Source of the DNA: Carex sylvatica
Taxonomy: Eukaryota > Streptophyta > Magnoliopsida > Poales > Cyperaceae
Direction: 5' to 3'
Length of the DNA stretch: 64,000 bases
Assembly (NCBI GenBank): GCA_964058845.1
Contig: CAXKVR010000939.1
Span: 50,915 to 114,914, forward strand
In this document: in pieces, positions 59,023-64,000 of the stretch
Layout: each line of letters starts with the position of its first letter
Position numbering within the stretch: position 1 is the stretch's first letter
Made by a program: the position numbers and the translations under genes
Notes under the pieces: generated by a model
The model's database searches: none
What the model saw: the letters and a program-made list of their open reading frames with translations, nothing else
Told to the model about the DNA's origin: nothing

Positions 59023-60709
59023 CCGAGTTTTTTAAAAATACCCAAATTTATAAATATTTTATTAAAAATAACCAAGGTATGGTAGAATTTTTAAAAATAC
59101 CCAAACCGCGAAAAAAATCCGCAACCCGGGATATTTAATTCTGCCCCGTGGAAATAATTCTGCCCCGTGAAAAAAATCCGCGCCCTGAGATTTTAATATA
59201 TATATATTTTTTATATTATGTTGTTCAGTTTGTTTGGATTTAAATTAGTTTAAATTGTTAAGTTGGAGTATTGGATGAATTTTATTTGTATGAATTGTTA
59301 CGTTAGAATGCTTCTGAGCCCAACTTTGCACCTCTGGTTAACATAACAAAACATCTTCCAAAATTATGAAAATTGACCGATATGCAGTATTGACATCGTA
59401 GAACAAGACTGTGAAGTTTCATACAAATTCTCGAAATAAATCGTCAGATATTATCTCTCAAAAATTACCTGAACTGCTGAAAGACGAGAATAAATATTTG
59501 AGAGGTGCAAAGTTGGACTCAGAAATGCAAACCAAAGGTACAAACTTGGGCTCAGAAGCACTCCTTCAGCAGTTGGGGCAATATTTGAGAGATGATATCT
59601 CACGATCTGTTTTGAAATGTTGTATGAAACTTTACAGTCTTGTTCTACAATGTCAAGACTACATGTCAGTCAATTTTCATGATTTTTGAAGATTTTTTGC
59701 TATGTTAAACCAGAGGCGCAAAAAATTGGGCTGAGAATCACTCCTTAAGCAGTTGGGGAAATTTTTGAAAAATGATATCTCACAATCTGTCTTCAGATTT
59801 TATATGAAACTTCACAGTCTTATTCTACGATGTCAAGACTGCATGTCGGTCAATTTTCATAATTTTTAAAGATGTTTTGCTATGTTAACCACAGGTGCAA
59901 AGTTGGGCTCAGAAGAACTCCTTGAACAGTTGGGGTAATTTTTTAGAGATGATATCTCGTGATCTATTTTTAGATTTGTATGAAATTTTACAGTCTTATT
60001 TTACGATGTCAAAATTGCATGTTGGTCAATTTTAATAATTTTTAAAGATGTTTTGCTATGTTAAACCAGAGGTCCAAAGTTGGGCTTAGAAACACTCCTT
60101 CAGCAGTTGGGGCAATATTTGATAGATGATATCTCGTGATCTGTTACGAGATTTTGTATGAAATTTCACAGTCTTGTTCTACGATTTAAAACTGCATGTT
60201 GATCAAATTTCATGATTTTTGAAGATTTTTTGCTATGTTAAACCAGAGGTGCAAAGTTGGGCTCAGAAGCACTCCTTCAGCAATTGGGGCAATTTTTGAG
60301 AGATGATATCTGGCGATCAGTTTTCATATTTTGTATGAAATTTCACAGTCTTATTCAACGATGTTAAGACTGCATGTCAGTTAATTTTCATAATTTTTAA
60401 AAATGTTTTGCTATGTTAACCAGAGGTGTAAAGTTGAGCTCAAAAGCACTCTAACTTAACAATTCATACAAATAAAATTCATACAATCCTCCAACTTAAT
60501 AATTCAAACTAATTTAAATTCAAACACACAGAACAACATAATCTAAAAAAAAAAAATTAAATCTCGGGCCGCAGATTTTTTTCACGGGGCAGATTTAAAA
60601 ATTTCGGGTCGCAGATTTTTTCTGCGGTTTGGGTTTTTTTAAAATTCTCTCAAACCTTGGTTATTTTTAATAAAATATTTATAAATTTGGGTATTTTTAA
60701 GAAACTCGG
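59023..60709. mobile_element. Foldback element with 9-bp TSD and 178-bp repeats, longer copy
   Basis: It has the same ends and TSD (AACCGGTAG at 59014-59022 and 60710-60718) as the element at 5622-6884 but is 1687 bp, 424 bp longer. The repeat unit is seen at about 59709, 59890, 60067, 60244 and 60421. The extra length comes from the internal array. The open frame at 59411-59689 is part of the repeat. Confidence 0.8.
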
Positions 60710-61019
60710 AACCGGTAGTGCCGTGTACAAGACTTGACAATACAGTAGTCAATTTATGATAATGAATGGATTTAATACTTTAGGTGGAGTGGGGTCACTA
60801 TGTCTATAGCTTTAAATCCAACTTCATCATTGTTGATTCTTAAACCATTTTTTCTTTGTTATTTATTTATTTATTTTTCATTCCGTTCACATGAAATTAC
60901 TTAATTAGAAAATACATCTTTTGTGAATTGTTGATATTTGGAGAAAGAGAGGGAAAATATATACTTTTTTTTTAATTAGAAAATACATCTTCCTTGAATA
61001 CATTTTTTGAGTAAACATA

Positions 61020-61821
61020 AGGACCAAAGGTTATGTTTGGTTATGGACTAAATAGTGGAATAAGGGCTTTAGGCCTCACTTATTCTGTCAAACGTGGTTT
61101 AATTGAGCCGGACTAAGATGGAATAAGTCGATCTTTAGGCCAGACTAAATTGGCCTAAACTAAACCACCTCTCTAGATGGTTTAATTTTAATTGAGTATG
61201 AGACCTAACTTTTCATTATTTTTATTATTTTTAATCACTTTTTAAGAAATATAAAATAAGCAAAAAAAAATTCATTTACATATAAGGAAACTTATAACTT
61301 TATCAATTATAGAATCAATATTATTTTTTTAAATGGCACAACTTTCTAAATCAACAAAATATATATGCAATCTAAACAATAATTAAATTAAATATTTTTT
61401 TAAAATTGTACTACAAAATAATAAATTTTTTGTTTATCAACCTAACATATTTTTGACAAATAAATTAGTACACATATAACTTTAATTAAATAAGATTCAT
61501 TAAATACAATGTGCTTCTCTGAGATATATAATTAATTTATACATAACTCGTTTTCTTGTACAATTTCTTTCAATCAAAATGAAAATAAAAAAAATACAAA
61601 TAATAGTTTTATTATTATTATTACAAATTTTGTAGGACAAAATAATTTGTAATATCAAATCATGACTTAAGCCATCAAATTCTTATCAAACAAGGAATAA
61701 TTTAAGTTAAGGTATAACTTTAAATATCGACCAAACATGAATAATTTAGATTGGCCTAAGTTGGAATAACCAAGTTAGGCTTTATTAACTTTAGTCCACA
61801 ACCAAACATGACCAAAGTCCT
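61020..61821. mobile_element. MITE-like element, duplicate of 7195-7995
   Basis: Same inverted ends (AGGACC...GTCCT) and TA flanks as the left copy, 802 bp. It was carried by the segmental duplication rather than inserted separately. Confidence 0.65.
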
Positions 61822-62082
61822 TATCTCTCATCTATATTATGCACCTTAAATTGAATTGGATGACAAAAAGTCGTGTGGCTGTGATTTTTTGATCTAAATT
61901 CGGATTGAATCTGAACCCTTCAGTCAAATCATATGATTTTGTTTGATTAAATGCATCATTTATATGTGTAGAAGTCTAAATTTAGTTTAAATTGGACCCG
62001 CTACATGTATAGCCACACATCTTGTCACAAATATTTTTGTTCTGCATCGTTGGATCTAAATTAAAAATCATGCAGATTGAAT

Positions 62083-62492
62083 CAAAGATGTGCAATTGGA
62101 TCGGTTTGGTTGGCTTTTCAAAACCGAATTATCACTTTGGTTCGGTACGGTTTGAAAAATTTCAAAACCAAAATAACCGAACCGAGCGAACTTTTATATA
62201 ATATGAATTTGATCCGAACCACTCCGGTTTATTTCTTAATCAATTGCTTTAAATACTTGATTTATTTCTTAATACTCTGCTTTATTTCTTAATATACTTT
62301 GATTTATTATAAGTTAATTATTTTAAATAAAAAAATTAATATATTTCGGTTTGAACCGAACAAATTGAACAAACCGAAATAAAACTTCAGTTAGGTTCGG
62401 TTCGATTCGGTTCTATTTTTAAAACTAAATTATAACTTTGCTTTGTCAAGTTCGGTTCGGTTTGAACCGAACGAAACCGATGAACACCCCTA
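62083..62492. mobile_element. hAT-like MITE, duplicate of 8257-8701
   Basis: Same CGGTTTGGTT-rich inverted ends. Its right end ACACCCCTA is a better hAT terminus than that of the left copy. No coding sequence. Confidence 0.55.
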
Positions 62493-63780
62493 GTAATGAA
62501 TGCCAAGTCCATAGTAAATCCCAATCCAAAAAAAAGGAGAACCCATTGAGCTAATAGGGGAAACGCGCAGGTCTTTAACAATCAAACTTGACTTGAACAG
62601 TCCAAAATCTTACAAAACGAAAACTATATTTTGGGTGGGAATATGGGGTTTAGTTAGTGTTTCAAGAATTACAAAGCGTCCAAAATTTGCCTCAGTAATA
62701 ACCAAACGGGTATAGATGTGGGTGCATATATATTTTGGGTAGACTTATGTCTGTTCGTTTGAATGGTATTAATATTAATTTGGGTTTTATATTGTTGACC
62801 TTTGTAATGTGCTCATGAAGTTATGTTTCAATGAAGGATCTTTGGTGTTGATTTTTTTTTTTTTTTTGTAAAGTCTGACTTTATAATTGATCTATTAGCT
62901 TGTGAAATGCTAATTATGTGCCCTCTTCAATTGAAAGAAACTTTCGGTACAATAATTATTAGGGAATGAAATCTGCTGCGATCCGAATTTGATGAACAGT
63001 ACCTGAAATTCCTGCTTTTTCAAATCTAACTGTTCAACTTTTTCTGTGCACGTATCTCCAAATAGATAGTTTTTCTGTGCACGCATCTCCAAATAAATCA
63101 ACAGCTGAATTTAAAAAAGCAGAGATTTCAAAGTACTGTTCATTAAATTCAGCATATTTGTTTCCAATTATTAGTACATCAAGACAAATCTCTAATGGTA
63201 ACAAATTATAGTGGAGATTATTGCACCTTCCTTCAATCATCCAAGTTTATTTATGTAAATAAATAGTAGTGTCAGGCTACAGTACCAAAATGCAAGTGAC
63301 TCCTTGAGAAAAACACCAAAACATATAGACCCCACTCCACTGAAAAAGAAAAAAGTAGAAGTTAAATAAGCATTGACCGCTGTACTGTCAAGTCTTTACT
63401 CACTTCTCATTTTCATAGAGCTTTCGACATGGTAATAATTAGTAACACCACCCTAAAGTATCCTGAAATAAATCTGCTACGATCCTTTCATTTTTTAAGT
63501 ATTACGAATCTCTATAAAAATTATTTTTTATGCACGGATCTTATAACAAATAAAAAGGTTGAATTTGAAATCGTAGAATCCTACAATCCTTTTAGGATCG
63601 TAGCAGATTTATTTACTAAAGTATCCATCCACTCTCGTTAAAAAGAAAATAAAAGAAAAATGAAAACCTGAAATATACATTGACTACTGTACAGAGTTTT
63701 CTCCACGCCACTTCTCTCTTTCACAACTCAGATCTAAGGTTCTTTCCTCCCTCTTCACAAAAATTATTCAACATAGCAAA
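62493..63780 (+). promoter_or_regulatory. Upstream region of CNL copy 3
   Basis: This is the counterpart of 8702-9822 with about 200 bp not present on the left. It contains the hairpin MITE (about 62948-63172) and the ATAAATCTGCTACGATCCT MITE (about 63468-63612), then the shared leader CAGATCTAAGGTTCTTTCC before the start codon. Conservation with the copy 1 upstream region reflects duplication and does not by itself prove regulation. Confidence 0.55.
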
Positions 63781-64000
63781 ATGGCAGGGAATTTGATAAC
63801 CTCTGTGCTCTCTCTAGCCACCAATTTGCTCCCATCAATTACAGCCTCTGCGCATGCTCCTTCTTCCTCTTCGTCAAATTCTAATAATTCAGAAAAGGAG
63901 CGTAATCGTGCTGCTGAGAAGGATCTGGAGAGGCTGATGCGAACTCTGAAGTGGATCAAGGCCACGATGTATGATGCTGAAGAGAGGGAGATCATAGACC
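63781..64000 (+). CDS. CNL resistance gene copy 3, first exon, cut by window edge
   Basis: The frame from ATG 63781 gives [20 protein letters not shown] and continues as the coiled-coil domain of copies 1 and 2 for 73 residues to the end of the window. It differs at a few residues (KERNRAAEKD for [17 protein letters not shown] for LMLTLEW). No stop is present in the visible part. Whether an NB-ARC/LRR exon follows is not visible. Confidence 0.8.
   Translation, partial: MAGNLITSVLSLATNLLPSITASAHAPSSSSSNSNNSEKERNRAAEKDLERLMRTLKWIKATMYDAEEREIID

Larger units (their letters stand above)
48799..64000 (+). repeat. Segmental duplication, right copy (partner 1367-10042)
   Basis: 48799-49572 and 57428-64000 are collinear with 1367-10042 at high identity by eye. 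Differences: a MULE insertion at 49573, no partial internal duplication near 58.3-60.7 kb, more 178-bp units in the foldback element, and about 200 bp at 62505-62700 missing from the left copy. The window ends inside it. Confidence 0.9.

Noticed and set aside
1..64000. CRISPR arrays, bacterial operons, tRNA or rRNA genes
   Set aside because: The tandem repeats present are satellite-like or transposon-internal without CRISPR spacing. The tRNA-like matches are retrotransposon primer sites only.

Overview
The window is nuclear DNA of a flowering plant. It is AT-rich, has short exons with GT..AG introns, and holds a cluster of CC-NBS-LRR (CNL) resistance genes buried in layers of transposons. The species cannot be named from the sequence; nothing bacterial, organellar or viral was seen. 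Three CNL first exons lie on the + strand (9823, 12988 and 63781). Only the middle gene has a visible NB-ARC/LRR exon, starting at 36941.

Layout. 1-2.1 kb: end of a foldback element, then a pseudogene piece of the PP2A scaffold subunit A. 2.1-9.8 kb: repeats, a foldback element with 178-bp internal repeats, and MITEs upstream of CNL copy 1. 9.8-12.7 kb: CNL copy 1, exon 1 plus intron sequence only. 12.99-39.94 kb: CNL copy 2, whose 23.6-kb intron contains a foldback element (13689-36531), split by a CACTA element (13935-35813, TSD AAT), split in turn by a young Ty3/gypsy element (16939-27382, TSD GATTT). The CACTA carries a TNP2-type transposase and a second gene ending in a Ulp1-like protease domain; both genes have in-frame stops. 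40-49 kb: a tandem 3' duplication, a poly-C tract, a short Ty1/copia element (41923-44809, TSD GAACA) that seems to have captured a host PB1 domain, a lone exon of a UBC13-like E2 gene, and two inverted-repeat elements. 48.8-64 kb: a second copy of 1367-10042, interrupted by an intact 7.9-kb Mutator-like element (49573-57427, TSD TTTTTACTA) that encodes an apparently complete MuDR-type transposase and a GRF zinc-finger protein.

Because blocks are duplicated, several insertions can be checked inside the window: the paralogous copy still shows the uninterrupted site for the MULE, the CACTA, the hAT-like element and, more loosely, the copia element. The likely order in the CNL2 intron is segmental duplication and foldback element, then CACTA, then gypsy; the gypsy LTRs have equal lengths and only two differences were noticed by eye. 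Splice sites, exon joins and TSDs were read by hand. Family assignments rest on recognised motifs, not on database searches.
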